From contig NZ_QGSY01000144.1 of the NCBI RefSeq assembly GCF_003857035.1, positions 1 to 64,000 on the forward strand: a DNA stretch of 64,000 bases, given 5' to 3'. The notes under the pieces are model-generated. The model was given only the letters and a program-made list of their open reading frames with translations. It was not told the DNA's origin and did not search any database. The stretch is from Micromonospora arida. Its GTDB lineage: Bacteria > Actinomycetota > Actinomycetes > Mycobacteriales > Micromonosporaceae. The stretch's first letter is position 1. Every line of letters starts with the position of its first letter. Of the stretch, positions 36,097-45,799 are shown in pieces. The position numbers and the translations under genes are program-made.

Positions 36097-37801
36097 TGTG
36101 CTTCCCCTCCCACTGTTGCGTCACCCGGCCCTGCGCCCCGACCGCCCCGACCAGATGGCCCAGCCACCGTTCGTCGGCCGTCGGGAAGTCCTCCCGCCAG
36201 TGGCAGCCCCGGGTCTCACCACGGGCGTACGCGGCGGCAACCAGCGTCGACGCCACGGTGAGCAGGTTCGTCGCCTCCCAGTCGGCGGTCCGCGGCCGCC
36301 CCCGGGCAACGCCCAGCTCGGTCAACGTCCCGGCCGTCTCGGCCAGCGTCGCGGCGGATCGGAGCACCCCGGCCCCCCGGGTCATCGCCCGTTGCAGGGT
36401 CGGCGTCACCTCCGCCGGCAGCACCCAGCCCGTCCCGCCACGCCAGGCGCCGGTCTCCGCCGGCTGGGCCTGCTCGGGCAGGCCGGCCGCGATGTCCTCG
36501 GCGATCCGCCGGGAGAAGACCAGCCCCTCCAGCAGCGAGTTGCTGGCCAGCCGGTTCGCGCCGTGCACGCCCGTGCAGGCCACCTCGCCGCAGGCGTACA
36601 GGCCGGGGATGGAGGTGCGGCCGCGCAGATCGGTGCGGACGCCGCCGGAGGCGTAGTGGGCGGCCGGCGCCACCGGGATCAGATCAGTCGCCGGGTCCAC
36701 GCCGATCGCCAGGCAGGACGCCACGATGGTGGGGAACCGACCGGCCAGGAAGTCGCCGCCCAGGTGCCGTGCGTCGAGGAAGACGTGGTCGGCGCCGGTG
36801 GCCAGCAGCACCTGGTGGATGCCCTTGGCCACCACGTCGCGCGGTGCCAGCTCGGCCAGCTCGTGCTGGCCCACCATGAACCTCTTGCCGTCGGCGTCCA
36901 CCAGGTACGCGCCCTCGCCGCGCAACGCCTCCGAGACCAGCGGCTGCTGCGCGTGCCCCGCCCCGGGCACCCCCGCGCCGGCCGGGGTGATCAGTGCGGT
37001 CGGGTGGAACTGGACGAACTCCACGTCGGTCACCGCCGCCCCGGCCCGCAGCGCCAGCGCCACCCCGTCCCCGGTGGAGACCGCCGGGTTGGTGGTGGCC
37101 GAGAAGATCTGCCCCATGCCGCCAGTGGCGAGCACGACGGCACGGGCCAGCAGCGCGCCGACGCCGTCCTCGCTGCCCTCACCCAACACGTGCAGGGTGA
37201 TCCCGCAGGCCGGGCCGAGCCCATCCGGGCCGTCACCGGGCGCGCGCAGGAGATCCAGCACGAGGGCGTGCTCGACCAGCCGGATCCACGGGTCGCGCTG
37301 TACCGCGGCGTGCAGGGCCCGCTGCACCTCCGCGCCGGTGGCGTCGCCGCCAGCGTGCACGATCCGGTCCGCCCGGTGCCCGCCCTCGCGGGTCAGCATC
37401 AGTGAGCCGTCCGGGTGCCGATCGAACTCGGCGCCGATCCGCATCAGCTCACGGAGCCGGGTCGGGCCCTCCTCGACCAGTACCCGGACCGCCGCCGGGT
37501 CGCACAACCCGACCCCGGCGACCTCCGTGTCCCGGGCATGCGCCGCCGGGGTGTCGGCCGGGTCGAGCACGGCGGCGATACCGCCCTGCGCCCACCGGGT
37601 CGAGCCGTCGTCAATGTTGACCTTGGTGACCACCGTGACGTGCAGACCGGCCTCACGCAGGTGCAGCGCCGCGGTCAACCCGGCCACGCCGGAACCCACC
37701 ACGATCACGTCGGTGGTCTCCACCCAGCCGGGCGCGGGCGCGGCCAGCAGCGCGGGCAGGGCAGGCAGGTCGACGGTCGGGAGGTCCATCCCCCCAGTCA
37801 A
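36080..37801 (-). CDS. nadB: L-aspartate oxidase
   Basis: 573 residues. Oxidises aspartate to iminoaspartate for quinolinate synthesis. N-terminal FAD loop VIVVGSGVAGLTAALHL, then STRWAQGGIAAVLD, the active-site segment EGGHRADRIVHAGGDATG, HPTAL, and the flavin-contacting GGVRTDLRGRTSIPGLYACG. C-terminal helical domain present. The last codons lie inside the 56-bp repeat, and the stop at 36080-36082 is within the nadC leader, so nadB-nadC translation is interleaved. Confidence 0.95.
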   Translation of the reverse strand: MTGGMDLPTVDLPALPALLAAPAPGWVETTDVIVVGSGVAGLTAALHLREAGLHVTVVTKVNIDDGSTRWAQGGIAAVLDPADTPAAHARDTEVAGVGLCDPAAVRVLVEEGPTRLRELMRIGAEFDRHPDGSLMLTREGGHRADRIVHAGGDATGAEVQRALHAAVQRDPWIRLVEHALVLDLLRAPGDGPDGLGPACGITLHVLGEGSEDGVGALLARAVVLATGGMGQIFSATTNPAVSTGDGVALALRAGAAVTDVEFVQFHPTALITPAGAGVPGAGHAQQPLVSEALRGEGAYLVDADGKRFMVGQHELAELAPRDVVAKGIHQVLLATGADHVFLDARHLGGDFLAGRFPTIVASCLAIGVDPATDLIPVAPAAHYASGGVRTDLRGRTSIPGLYACGEVACTGVHGANRLASNSLLEGLVFSRRIAEDIAAGLPEQAQPAETGAWRGGTGWVLPAEVTPTLQRAMTRGAGVLRSAATLAETAGTLTELGVARGRPRTADWEATNLLTVASTLVAAAYARGETRGCHWREDFPTADERWLGHLVGAVGAQGRVTQQWEGKHSEREE

Positions 37802-37897
37802 CCCGAACCGTCCTCGCCCGGGGCGGCGGGGGCGGGACGAGTGTTTTGGGCGACCCCGTCCGGCGCGCGCCGCGCCGTGCCGACCGTCAGGCCGTGG

Positions 37898-38794
37898 TCA
37901 CTTCGTCCGGACCGGCAGACCAACCGGGCCCGCGCCCTTCAGCGAGGCGGTCACCGTACGGTCGCTGAGCCACAGATAGCAGCGGACGCCCCGGTCACCG
38001 ACCTTCCAGCGCCCTGCCCCCGGCGGACGGACCACCACACCGCTGCGGAAGCGAAGCGTGGCGTCGTCCGGCACGCCGGCGTACCGGGCCAGGACGCTAC
38101 GACAACCCGTGTAGAGCGGCAGCCAGTCGGCGTCCCGGGTCGGGTACGCCTTATCCGGTGCGCGCCACACCCCGACGAACTCGGCGTCGTGCTGTTTGCC
38201 GCATTCCACCGGGGTCAGCGTCTGCACGCCCCGGCCGGCGCCACCGCGAGTCTGTTGGCAACCGAGGCGCAGCCCGGTGGGCCCCTTCAACGCGTCCCGC
38301 AGACTGCCCGACCGGACCACCACGGTCGCCGCCGCCTCGACCGTGGTCAACTCGGTGAGGTCGCAGCGGAACCACCGGGAACCCGCCGCCCACCCCGGCC
38401 CGTTGGGCAGCGCCACGGACAGCCGCAGCCGGCCGGACCGCCAGTCGTCACCCACGTAGCCCGTCGCCCGGGTGTCGCACTCGGCGAACGCGCCCCGCAG
38501 CTCGGCCGAACCCCCCGCCGGAGCGGCCGTCCGCTCGGCCGGGAAAGCCCCGACGTGCACGGTCTCCAGGCGGTGCGGCCCGGCGCAGTCCACCGGCTCA
38601 TAGCCGGCCAGGCTGACCAGATCGGTGAAGTCGGCGGCGTGACACACCCCGGCGGCCGGGGTGAACGCCGACGGTGCCGGCAACGCCGCCCAGTCGTCGG
38701 TCAGATCACCGTCCAAGCCGCCGGACCCGGCACAGCCCACCAGCAGCACTGCCGTCACGGCAGCGGCGAACAGGGTCGTCATGGCACGGCTCAT
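37898..38794 (-). CDS. septum-formation-domain lipoprotein
   Basis: 298 residues. Lipobox AVLLVGCAGSG near residue 21. Two tandem copies of the Cys-rich septum-formation family domain: GVCHAADFTDLVSLAGYEPVDCAGPHRLETVHVG and, in the second half, TLTPVECGKQHDAEFVGVW with further paired Cys (CRSVLARYAG, CYLWLSD). These exported proteins are widespread in actinobacteria, and the family name comes from a proposed division role that is weakly supported. It lies between nadB and panD on the same strand. Confidence 0.8.
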   Translation of the reverse strand: MSRAMTTLFAAAVTAVLLVGCAGSGGLDGDLTDDWAALPAPSAFTPAAGVCHAADFTDLVSLAGYEPVDCAGPHRLETVHVGAFPAERTAAPAGGSAELRGAFAECDTRATGYVGDDWRSGRLRLSVALPNGPGWAAGSRWFRCDLTELTTVEAAATVVVRSGSLRDALKGPTGLRLGCQQTRGGAGRGVQTLTPVECGKQHDAEFVGVWRAPDKAYPTRDADWLPLYTGCRSVLARYAGVPDDATLRFRSGVVVRPPGAGRWKVGDRGVRCYLWLSDRTVTASLKGAGPVGLPVRTK

Positions 38795-38891
38795 CGCGGC
38801 CTCCCCCAGCCACCGACCGGCTTCCGCCAGCGTGCCCAGGGTAACCGGAAATGACCTTCTGGTGACAGACCGGAATCACGGTACGGGGGGA

Positions 38892-39320
<429 letters not shown>

Positions 39321-39364
39321 CGGAGTGGCCTTTCGCGGTATCGGTGAAGGGTGGTACGGCCGGG

Positions 39365-40213
39365 TCAGGGACGCGGGGCGAGGTGGATCGCCGCGTTGTC
39401 GATCAACCGGGTGGCGCCCACCCAGGCGGCGATCACCAGCCGAGCCGGCCCGGCCACCGGCCCCGGTTCCAACTCGGGATCGGTGAGCACCAGGTAGTCG
39501 AGGCGGGCACCGGGCGTACCGGCGCCGAACGCGGCGTGCGCGGCGGTCAGCACCGCCCCGGCGTCCAGGCCGTCGTCGGCGGCGTGCGCGCCGGCCCGCA
39601 GCGCGGCGGACAGACTCAGCGCGGCGGCCCGCTCCGGCTCACTCAGGTAGCGGTTGCGGCTGGAGAGGGCCAGCCCGTCCGGCTCCCGGACGGTCGGCAC
39701 GCCGACCACCTCGACCGGCACGTCCAGGTCGCGGGTCATCCGCCGGACCAGGGTGAGCTGCTGGTAGTCCTTCTCGCCGAAGAACGCCAGATCCGGCTGG
39801 GTGAGCTGGAGCAGCTTCAGCACCACGGTGAGCACCCCGTGGAAGAAGCCGGGGCGGCTCGCCCCCTCCAGCTCGGCGCCGAGCGGGCCCGGATCGAGGT
39901 GTACGCGGGGCTGACCGTCCGGGTACATGTCCGCCACCGACGGGGCGAAGACCAGATCGGCGCCCGCCCGCCGGCACACCTCCAGGTCGGCGTCGAGGGT
40001 GCGCGGGTAGCGGTCGAAGTCCTCGTTCGGCCCGAACTGCAACGGGTTCACGAAGACCGTAACCAGCACGTGGTCGGCCTGTTCCCGGGCCGCGTGCAGC
40101 AGCGTCTCGTGCCCGGAGTGCAGCGCGCCCATGGTCATCACCACCCCGACCGTGCCCTTCAGCCCGGCGCGGGCCTCGGCCAACTCGGCGCGCGTGTGCA
40201 CCACCTGGGTCAT
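39365..40213 (-). CDS. panC: pantothenate synthetase
   Basis: 282 residues. Joins pantoate and beta-alanine with ATP. The HxGH-like motif is in [13 protein letters not shown], then [29 protein letters not shown] and the second nucleotide motif [12 protein letters not shown]. Its ATG overlaps the TGA of a 20-codon leader (ATGA), which itself overlaps the stop of the upstream dehydrogenase (GTGA). So three reading frames are chained by overlapping stop/start pairs. Confidence 0.96.
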   Translation of the reverse strand: MTQVVHTRAELAEARAGLKGTVGVVMTMGALHSGHETLLHAAREQADHVLVTVFVNPLQFGPNEDFDRYPRTLDADLEVCRRAGADLVFAPSVADMYPDGQPRVHLDPGPLGAELEGASRPGFFHGVLTVVLKLLQLTQPDLAFFGEKDYQQLTLVRRMTRDLDVPVEVVGVPTVREPDGLALSSRNRYLSEPERAAALSLSAALRAGAHAADDGLDAGAVLTAAHAAFGAGTPGARLDYLVLTDPELEPGPVAGPARLVIAAWVGATRLIDNAAIHLAPRP

Positions 40214-40272
40214 AGCGCCACCTCGGTTCGCGATTGCGGGGCTCGCACGATCGGCTCACTCCTCACGCTCAC
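40210..40272 (-). CDS. 20-codon leader peptide ORF upstream of panC
   Basis: GTG at 40272 to TGA at 40210. It encodes a basic peptide with the blocks RSEP and RAPQSRTE and lies wholly within the 56-bp repeat. Both ends overlap neighbours by 4 bp: GTGA with the upstream dehydrogenase stop and ATGA with the panC start. The same peptide is fused in frame to nadC at the other repeat copy. Expression is inferred from this arrangement; the peptide may matter only as a ribosome relay. Confidence 0.5.
   Translation of the reverse strand: MSVRSEPIVRAPQSRTEVAL
40217..40272 (-). repeat. 56-bp leader repeat, copy at panC
   Basis: Second copy of the repeat at 36041-36096, about 88% identical, same orientation and same position relative to the next gene start. 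Confidence 0.75.
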
Positions 40273-41234
40273 GCGGCCACCTCCCGACCGCTGTCGGCCA
40301 GTACGCCGAGCAGCGACTGTGCGTCCACCGGCCGCAGCCGGCCGGCGGCGATCGCCCGGTCGGCGGTACGACGAGCCAACGCCAGGTACGCGGGGACGGA
40401 CTCCGGTGCGGTGGCCGCCAACCGGGCCAGGTGCCGCTGCACGGTGCCCGCGTCGCCGCGCGAGACCGGGCCGGTCAACGCGTCGTCGCCGAGCCGCAAC
40501 GCGTTCTCCAGGGCGGCTCGCAGCAGCGGGGCGAGCACCTTCTCCGGCCGGGACACCCCGGCGTCCCGCAACCGGTCGGTCGCCTCGTTGACCAGGGTCA
40601 CCAGGTGGTTCGCGCCGTGGGCCAGCGCGGCGTGGTAGAGCGGACGGTCCGACTCGGCCACCCACTCGGGCACGCCACCGAGGTCGGTGACCAGCCGGGC
40701 AGCCAGCGGGCGCAGCTCCGCCGGGGCGGTCACCCCGTACGAGATGCCGTCCAGCCGGGCCAGGTCGTCCGGCGTACCGGTGAAGGTCATCGCGGGGTGC
40801 AGTGCGAGCGGCCGGGCGCCGGCCGCGACGGCGGGCTCCAGCACGGCCAGGCCGTGGGCTCCCGAGGTGTGCGCGACGATCTGCCCCGGTCGCAGCGCGC
40901 CCTGCTCCGCGAGGTCGGTCACCACACCGGCCAGTTTGTCGTCCGGTACCGCGATCAGCAGCAGGTCGGCGGCGGCGTGGGCCACGGCGGCGACCGGGCG
41001 GCGGGGCACCTCGGGCAACAGCAGGGCGAGGCGGGCGCGGCTGGCTCCGGAGCTGCCGGAGACGGCGACCACCCGGTGCCCGGCGGCGGCGAGCGCGGCG
41101 CCCAGCACGGCGCCGACCCGACCGGCGCCAACGACACCGACGGTGAGCAGACGGGAGGTGAAGGGAGTGGCGGAGGCACCGAGAACGGCGGGCCCGTGCG
41201 GGGCGGCCGGACGCGGGCGCAACGGTGCGCTCAT
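40269..41234 (-). CDS. Rossmann-fold/DUF2520 NAD(P)-binding dehydrogenase-like protein
   Basis: About 321 residues from ATG 41234. N-terminal Rossmann domain with LLTVGVVGAGRVGAVLGAAL, then VAVSGSSGASRARL and LLLIAVPDDKLAGVVTDLAE. The C-terminal DUF2520 helical domain (HPAMTFTGTPDDLARLDGISYGV, VLAPLLRAALENAL) resembles ketopantoate reductase and pyrroline carboxylate reductase folds. The same gene precedes panC in mycobacteria (Rv3603c, as recalled). A role as the missing ketopantoate reductase is possible from position, but unproven. Confidence 0.87.
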   Translation of the reverse strand: MSAPLRPRPAAPHGPAVLGASATPFTSRLLTVGVVGAGRVGAVLGAALAAAGHRVVAVSGSSGASRARLALLLPEVPRRPVAAVAHAAADLLLIAVPDDKLAGVVTDLAEQGALRPGQIVAHTSGAHGLAVLEPAVAAGARPLALHPAMTFTGTPDDLARLDGISYGVTAPAELRPLAARLVTDLGGVPEWVAESDRPLYHAALAHGANHLVTLVNEATDRLRDAGVSRPEKVLAPLLRAALENALRLGDDALTGPVSRGDAGTVQRHLARLAATAPESVPAYLALARRTADRAIAAGRLRPVDAQSLLGVLADSGREVAA

Positions 41235-41406
41235 GACGACGATCCAGTCCTCGAGAAGGGGTACCGGTCGATCGCAAGTATGCGCCCGGCCTACCGAACC
41301 CGGACAAGCATGTGTGAAAACCTTCACCACCGCCTCAAGTGCCCTTCGCCACCGTCCCCGGCCGCCCCAGGCCAGCGCGTTCCCTCTGCCACCATGATCA
41401 AGTGCT

Positions 41407-41444
41407 GAAAAGTAGGTAACCGGAGCGTTTCTGACCTACTTTTC
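41407..41444. promoter_or_regulatory. 11-bp inverted repeat in divergent promoter region
   Basis: GAAAAGTAGGT (41407-41417) and ACCTACTTTTC (41434-41444), 16-nt spacer, flanked by two TGATCA hexamers (41395-41400 and 41451-41456). It lies between the leftward dehydrogenase and rightward methyltransferase, 47 bp from the latter. It is AT-rich relative to its surroundings and is a good operator candidate. Confidence 0.5.
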
Positions 41445-41491
41445 ATCACCTGATCACCGTGCGCCGCGCCCGCTGCATTCGGAGTGAACTG

Positions 41492-42835
41492 ATGTCGATC
41501 GCCTGGCGAGACGCGATGAGCCGAGCCCTCTACGGGTCCGGCGGCTTCTTCGTCGCCGGCACCGGCCCGGCCGACCACTTCCGCACCAGCGTGCACGCCT
41601 CTCCGGCCTTCGCCACCGCGCTGCTGCGCCTCGTCACGGAGGTGGACGCCGCGCTCGGGCATCCCTCGCGACTTGACGTGGTCGACGTGGGGGCGGGGCG
41701 GGGTGAGCTGCTACGGGCTCTCGCCGGGCTCGCTCACAATCCCACCGGGCTCGCTCACAGTCCCACCGGGCTCGCTCACAATCCCACCGGGCTCGCGGTG
41801 GGGGTTTCCGGGGAGCCCACCCGCTCCGGGCGGTCAGGCTTGATCCCTCCACGGGTGGGCTCCCCGGAAACCCTGACTCCCACGGCCTCCGCCCGTCCGG
41901 CACCCGACGGGCCGTCGTTGGCCGCCCCCCGCGCGCCACTCGCGGAGCGCGTCCGCTTCACAGCCGTCGAGTACGCACCCCGCCCCGAGAACCTGCCCGA
42001 AGAGATCACCTGGACGGCCGAGATCCCTGCCGAGTTCACCGGAGTACTGCTCGCCACCGAGTGGCTGGACAACGTCCCGCTGGACGTCGCGTTGCACACC
42101 GAGGACGGCTGGCGATACGTGCTGGTCGACCCCGAGAGCGGTGCCGAATCAGTCGGTGAGCCCGTCAGCCCCGATGATCATGATTGGCTGACGAAGTGGT
42201 GGCCCAACCCCGAAGCCTTGCCCAGCATGGACGGCGCCCCGAACCTGGGGGTGACCTGGTCGGATGCGACAAGCGAAGGCGAGTCGGGTTTCGGGGCAGC
42301 CCGGCCGGCGCAGGGATCAAGCCTGACCGCCCGGAGCCGGCCGGGCTGCCCGGAAACCCCCCACAGTGACTACCTACGAGCCGAGATCGGCCGAAGCAGA
42401 GATGATGCCTGGGCCGACGCGGTGAGGAAGATCAGCCGAGGGCTGGCGGTGGCAGTCGACTACGGGCACCTGCGGGAGGCGCGGCCGGTCGACGGGACGT
42501 TGACCGGGTACCGAGGTGGGCGGCAGGTGCCTCCGGTGCCCGACGGGTCGAGTGATGTCACCGCGCACGTGGCCATGGACTCGGTCGCCTCCGCTGGTGC
42601 GGCGGTCGCCCGGTGCGCGTACTCCCTGGTCTTGCAGCGGGAGGCGCTGCGGGCGCTCGGGGCCGACGGCGGTCGACCGCCGCTCAGCCTGGCCGGCACC
42701 GACCCGGTCGGCTACGTGCGGGCGCTGGCCGCCGCCTCGGCGGTGGCTGAGCTGACCGACCCGGCCGGGCTCGGCGGGCACTGGTGGTTGCGCCAGCCGG
42801 TCGGCATCCCGCTCGGGCCGGCCGTGGCACGATGA
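41492..42835 (+). CDS. MidA/NDUFAF7-type methyltransferase interrupted by repeat elements
   Basis: 447 residues from ATG 41492 (GGAG 7 nt upstream). COG1565/MidA features: the N-terminal [12 protein letters not shown]...[16 protein letters not shown] loop [36 protein letters not shown] (cf. NELLDALPV) and [24 protein letters not shown] then [10 protein letters not shown]. In mitochondria NDUFAF7 methylates the NuoD homologue NDUFS2, and here nuoD overlaps directly. Between the core motifs lie 21-bp tandem repeats (41724-41796) and two palindromic elements (41802-41873, 42286-42359), all translated in frame. They enlarge the protein beyond the usual roughly 350-390 residues. Confidence 0.85.
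   Translation: MSIAWRDAMSRALYGSGGFFVAGTGPADHFRTSVHASPAFATALLRLVTEVDAALGHPSRLDVVDVGAGRGELLRALAGLAHNPTGLAHSPTGLAHNPTGLAVGVSGEPTRSGRSGLIPPRVGSPETLTPTASARPAPDGPSLAAPRAPLAERVRFTAVEYAPRPENLPEEITWTAEIPAEFTGVLLATEWLDNVPLDVALHTEDGWRYVLVDPESGAESVGEPVSPDDHDWLTKWWPNPEALPSMDGAPNLGVTWSDATSEGESGFGAARPAQGSSLTARSRPGCPETPHSDYLRAEIGRSRDDAWADAVRKISRGLAVAVDYGHLREARPVDGTLTGYRGGRQVPPVPDGSSDVTAHVAMDSVASAGAAVARCAYSLVLQREALRALGADGGRPPLSLAGTDPVGYVRALAAASAVAELTDPAGLGGHWWLRQPVGIPLGPAVAR
41724..41796. repeat. 21-bp tandem repeat, about 3.5 copies, in frame
   Basis: Units start at 41724, 41745 and 41766, with a partial unit to 41796; the second unit differs by one base. Each unit encodes PTGLAHN or PTGLAHS. It sits directly before palindromic element A within the methyltransferase gene. 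Confidence 0.9.
41802..41873. mobile_element. palindromic MITE/REP-like element, copy A
   Basis: Perfect 22-bp arms (41802-41823 and 41852-41873) around a 28-nt spacer. The spacer matches that of copy B (reverse orientation) at 25 of 28 positions, while the arms differ by paired changes that keep the hairpin. Confidence 0.75.
42286..42359. mobile_element. palindromic MITE/REP-like element, copy B (inverted)
   Basis: 23-bp arms (42286-42308 and 42337-42359), one mismatch, 28-nt spacer. Inverted relative to copy A and in the same coding frame. The outer ends (GGGTTTC.../...GAAACCC) are shared with copy A. Confidence 0.75.
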
Positions 42836-44019
42836 CGGGCATGACCACCGACGCCGGGGACCTCCGTGAACTGACCGTCGGCACCGGGGCCGGGCTGATC
42901 GCCGGCACCGGTGATCAGCAGCTCGGCACCGACATGGTGCTGAACATCGGCCCGCAGCACCCCTCCACCCATGGTGTGCTGCGGTTGAAGCTGGTGCTCG
43001 ACGGTGAGCGGGTGGTCGCCTGCGAACCGATCGTCGGTTACATGCACCGGGGCGCGGAGAAGCTCTTCGAGGTGCGTGACTACCGGCAGATCATCGTGCT
43101 GGCCAATCGGCACGACTGGCTCTCGGCGTTCTCCAACGAGCTGGGTGTGGTGCTCGCTGTGGAACGCCTGATGGGCATGGAGGTGCCGGAGCGGGCCACC
43201 TGGCTGCGGATGGCCCTCGCGGAGCTGAACCGGGTGCTCAACCACCTGATGTTCCTCGGCTCGTACCCGTTGGAGATCGGGGCGATCACGCCGATCTTCT
43301 ACGCCTTCCGGGAACGCGAGACCATCCAGGCGGTGATGGAGGAGGTCTCCGGCGGCCGGATCCACTACATGTTCAACCGGGTGGGAGGCCTCAAGGAAGA
43401 GGTGCCGTACGGGTGGACCGGGCGGGCCCGCGCGGCGATCGGCGAGGTACGCCGCCGGTTGCCCGACCTGGACCACCTGATCCGGCGCAACGAGATCTTC
43501 CTGGCCCGCACCGTCGGCGTGGGCGTGCTGTCCGCCGCGGACGCCGCCGCGTTCGGCGCGTCCGGCCCGGTGGCCCGGGCCTCGGGGCTCGACCTGGACC
43601 TGCGCCGCGACGACCCCTACCTGGCCTACGACGAGCTGGACGTTCCGGTGGTCACCAAGACCGCCGGCGACTGCCACGCGCGTTTCGAGGTGCTGCTCGA
43701 CCAGGTTTACGCGTCACTGGACCTTGCCGAGCAGTGCCTCGACCGGGTGGACCGGCTGACCGGGCCGATCAACACCCGGCTGCCGAAGGTGCTCAAGGCG
43801 CCGGAGGGGCACACGTACGCCTGGACGGAGAACCCGCTCGGCATCAACGGCTACTACCTGGTGTCGCGGGGCGAGAAGACGCCGTGGCGGTTGAAGCTAC
43901 GCACCGCCTCGTACGCGAACGTGCAGGCGTTGGCCACCCTGCTCCCCGGCTGCCTGGTCCCTGATCTGATCGCGATCCTCGGCTCGATGTTCTTCGTGGT
44001 CGGCGACATCGACAAGTGA
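42832..44019 (+). CDS. nuoD: NADH-quinone oxidoreductase subunit D
   Basis: 395 residues from ATG 42832, overlapping the methyltransferase stop (ATGA); ATG 42841 is an alternative. The 49-kDa/NuoD family signature begins [20 protein letters not shown], followed by [29 protein letters not shown], the C-terminal [20 protein letters not shown] and a final FFVVGDIDK. NuoD lines the quinone site of complex I. No other nuo gene is in the window, so this is a lone copy outside a full nuo operon, coupled to a likely dedicated methyltransferase. Confidence 0.93.
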   Translation: MTGMTTDAGDLRELTVGTGAGLIAGTGDQQLGTDMVLNIGPQHPSTHGVLRLKLVLDGERVVACEPIVGYMHRGAEKLFEVRDYRQIIVLANRHDWLSAFSNELGVVLAVERLMGMEVPERATWLRMALAELNRVLNHLMFLGSYPLEIGAITPIFYAFRERETIQAVMEEVSGGRIHYMFNRVGGLKEEVPYGWTGRARAAIGEVRRRLPDLDHLIRRNEIFLARTVGVGVLSAADAAAFGASGPVARASGLDLDLRRDDPYLAYDELDVPVVTKTAGDCHARFEVLLDQVYASLDLAEQCLDRVDRLTGPINTRLPKVLKAPEGHTYAWTENPLGINGYYLVSRGEKTPWRLKLRTASYANVQALATLLPGCLVPDLIAILGSMFFVVGDIDK

Positions 44020-44037
44020 CCCGAGCCGCCTGACCGG

Positions 44038-45690
44038 TCACCGCCAGCGGTCGGTGGGTGGCGCGCCGCCGGCACGCGGCACGTCGTCCTGCGGCGGGTA
44101 GCCGTAGCGCTCGTCGACCCGCCGCCGGCCGGTCCGTTCCGGCGCGGGTTCCGCCTGGTGGCCGCGTTGGCGCGGTGGGCGCCACTCGTCCGGCACCGGC
44201 ACACCGCCCACCGGCAGCGCGGGCCTTCCCGGCTCGGCCCGCCGACCACCGTCGTGGCGGCGCGGTTCTTCATACCGGCCGGCGTCGTCGTAGCGGCCGG
44301 CGTCGTCGTAGCGGCCGGCGTCGTCGTATCGGCGCGGCTCCTCGTAGCGGGCGGCGTCCTCGTGACGGCGCGGCTCCTCGTGGCGGACGGCGGCCCAGCG
44401 GTCGGCCACCCGGTACTCGGTGCCGGTGGCGTCGGCGTGCACCTCGGCCCGACGTTCGCCGACCCGCACCTCGCGACCGTTCTCGTCGTCGCGGACGGCG
44501 GCCCACCGGTCACCGGCCCGCAGCTGCGACCAGTACTCGCCGGTGTCGTCGGCCCGCAGCGGCGGTCCGGGCTGGGGTGCCGGGGCACCCGCCCGGTCGC
44601 GCTGCTCCGACCAGCCCCGATCGTGCGGGCTGTCCCAGGATTCCGCCGCCGGCCTCTCCGGGGTGCGGTGTGACCGGGCCGCCGGGGCGGGCTCGTCGGG
44701 CTGGGCGTACGCGTCGCGCCGATCCGTCCACTCCGGTTCGTCGCGGCGGCCCGTCCAGCCCGGCTCGTCGCCGTACCCGGCCCTGGGGTGCTGCTCCGGC
44801 TCGCTCCTCGCCCGGCCGGACGGGCGAGGGGGCTGTTCGGCGTCGCCGCCCCGGGTCCACTCCTGCGCGGGTGCGGTCCACTGACCGGCGTACCCACCGC
44901 CGTAGCGCCCGGCCGGCTCGGCCGGACCGCCGTCCACCACTGTGTGCCGGGTGGTGACGTGCACGGTCTCGGTGTGTCGGACCACGCCACCCGGCCGGTG
45001 CGCTGCCTCCGGGCGGTCGTGCTCCCGGGGGCGAGCTGAGCCGTACGCGGTGGCGGCCGGCCGTTCCCCGCCGTACATCCCGGCGGCGGCCGGCGGCTCG
45101 GGGGCCTCCCGGGCGTACGCCGGTTCGTCGTCGTCCGGGTGCTCCGGGCGCCTCCACCGGGGCGTGTCGTCGGGGCCGGACACCCGGGCGCGGCCGGCCG
45201 GCGCGTCGCCCCGGTTACGGGCCACCGGCGTGTCGTCCACCGGCGGCTCGACGGCAGCCACCCGCGCCCGTCCGGCGCCTGCCGGCTCGACGGCGGGGGC
45301 GGCACCGGCGGGGGCGGCACCGCTGGCGTCGAGACGACGGCGCACCGCGGCGATCCCCTCCTGGGCCCGTTGCGCCTGATCGAGCGCCTGGTTACCGCGC
45401 TGGGCGGCGGCCACGATCTCGCTGCGCAACTCCCGACGCAGCTCCTCGATCTCGTCCAGCAACTCGTCGGTCCGCGCCGAGGTGCCCTCGCCGTCGGGCC
45501 GCAACGCGATGGAGAGGCCGATCAGCACCACCGCGAGGATGGCGAGCACCGCGGCGAAACGCAGCGGGCCATTGCCGTCGGCCACCAGCAGGATCAGCGC
45601 CGCCACCGGCGCGAGAGCGACGCCCGCCCAGAAGAGCATGGTCAGCAGCGGTGGTTGACGCCGGGCGTCAGGGGTGGCCGGGGCTGGCAT
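44038..45690 (-). CDS. two-helix membrane protein with long charged, repetitive tail
   Basis: About 550 residues from ATG 45690. Two N-terminal membrane helices (LLTMLFWAGVALAPVAALILLV and FAAVLAILAVVLIGLSIAL), a predicted coiled coil (TDELLDEIEELRRELRSEIV), then a 400-residue Arg/Glu/Pro/Asp-rich tail. In the tail, the block RWAAVRDDENGREVRVGERR is partly repeated as VADRWAAVR, and RYDDAG occurs in three exact 18-bp repeats. No enzyme domain recognised. It converges on nuoD with 18 bp between stops. Confidence 0.75.
   Translation of the reverse strand: MPAPATPDARRQPPLLTMLFWAGVALAPVAALILLVADGNGPLRFAAVLAILAVVLIGLSIALRPDGEGTSARTDELLDEIEELRRELRSEIVAAAQRGNQALDQAQRAQEGIAAVRRRLDASGAAPAGAAPAVEPAGAGRARVAAVEPPVDDTPVARNRGDAPAGRARVSGPDDTPRWRRPEHPDDDEPAYAREAPEPPAAAGMYGGERPAATAYGSARPREHDRPEAAHRPGGVVRHTETVHVTTRHTVVDGGPAEPAGRYGGGYAGQWTAPAQEWTRGGDAEQPPRPSGRARSEPEQHPRAGYGDEPGWTGRRDEPEWTDRRDAYAQPDEPAPAARSHRTPERPAAESWDSPHDRGWSEQRDRAGAPAPQPGPPLRADDTGEYWSQLRAGDRWAAVRDDENGREVRVGERRAEVHADATGTEYRVADRWAAVRHEEPRRHEDAARYEEPRRYDDAGRYDDAGRYDDAGRYEEPRRHDGGRRAEPGRPALPVGGVPVPDEWRPPRQRGHQAEPAPERTGRRRVDERYGYPPQDDVPRAGGAPPTDRWR
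44276..44329. repeat. 18-bp tandem repeat, 3 copies
   Basis: Units at 44276, 44294 and 44312 encode the Arg-Tyr-Asp-Asp-Ala-Gly repeats of the overlapping protein. In frame, so variation in copy number would not break the gene. Confidence 0.9.
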
Positions 45691-45799
45691 GGATGTGCAG
45701 CCTACCCACGATATCCACCGGAGGGAACGGGGTCCCCGAGACGCGCGGACGCCCCCGCCCGGTCGGGGCGAGGGCGTCCTCAGCACGTGCGGAAAGGGC

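Noticed and set aside
41724-41796. Short regular repeats considered as a CRISPR array
   Set aside because: Units are contiguous with no spacers, lie within a coding frame, and no cas genes are present.
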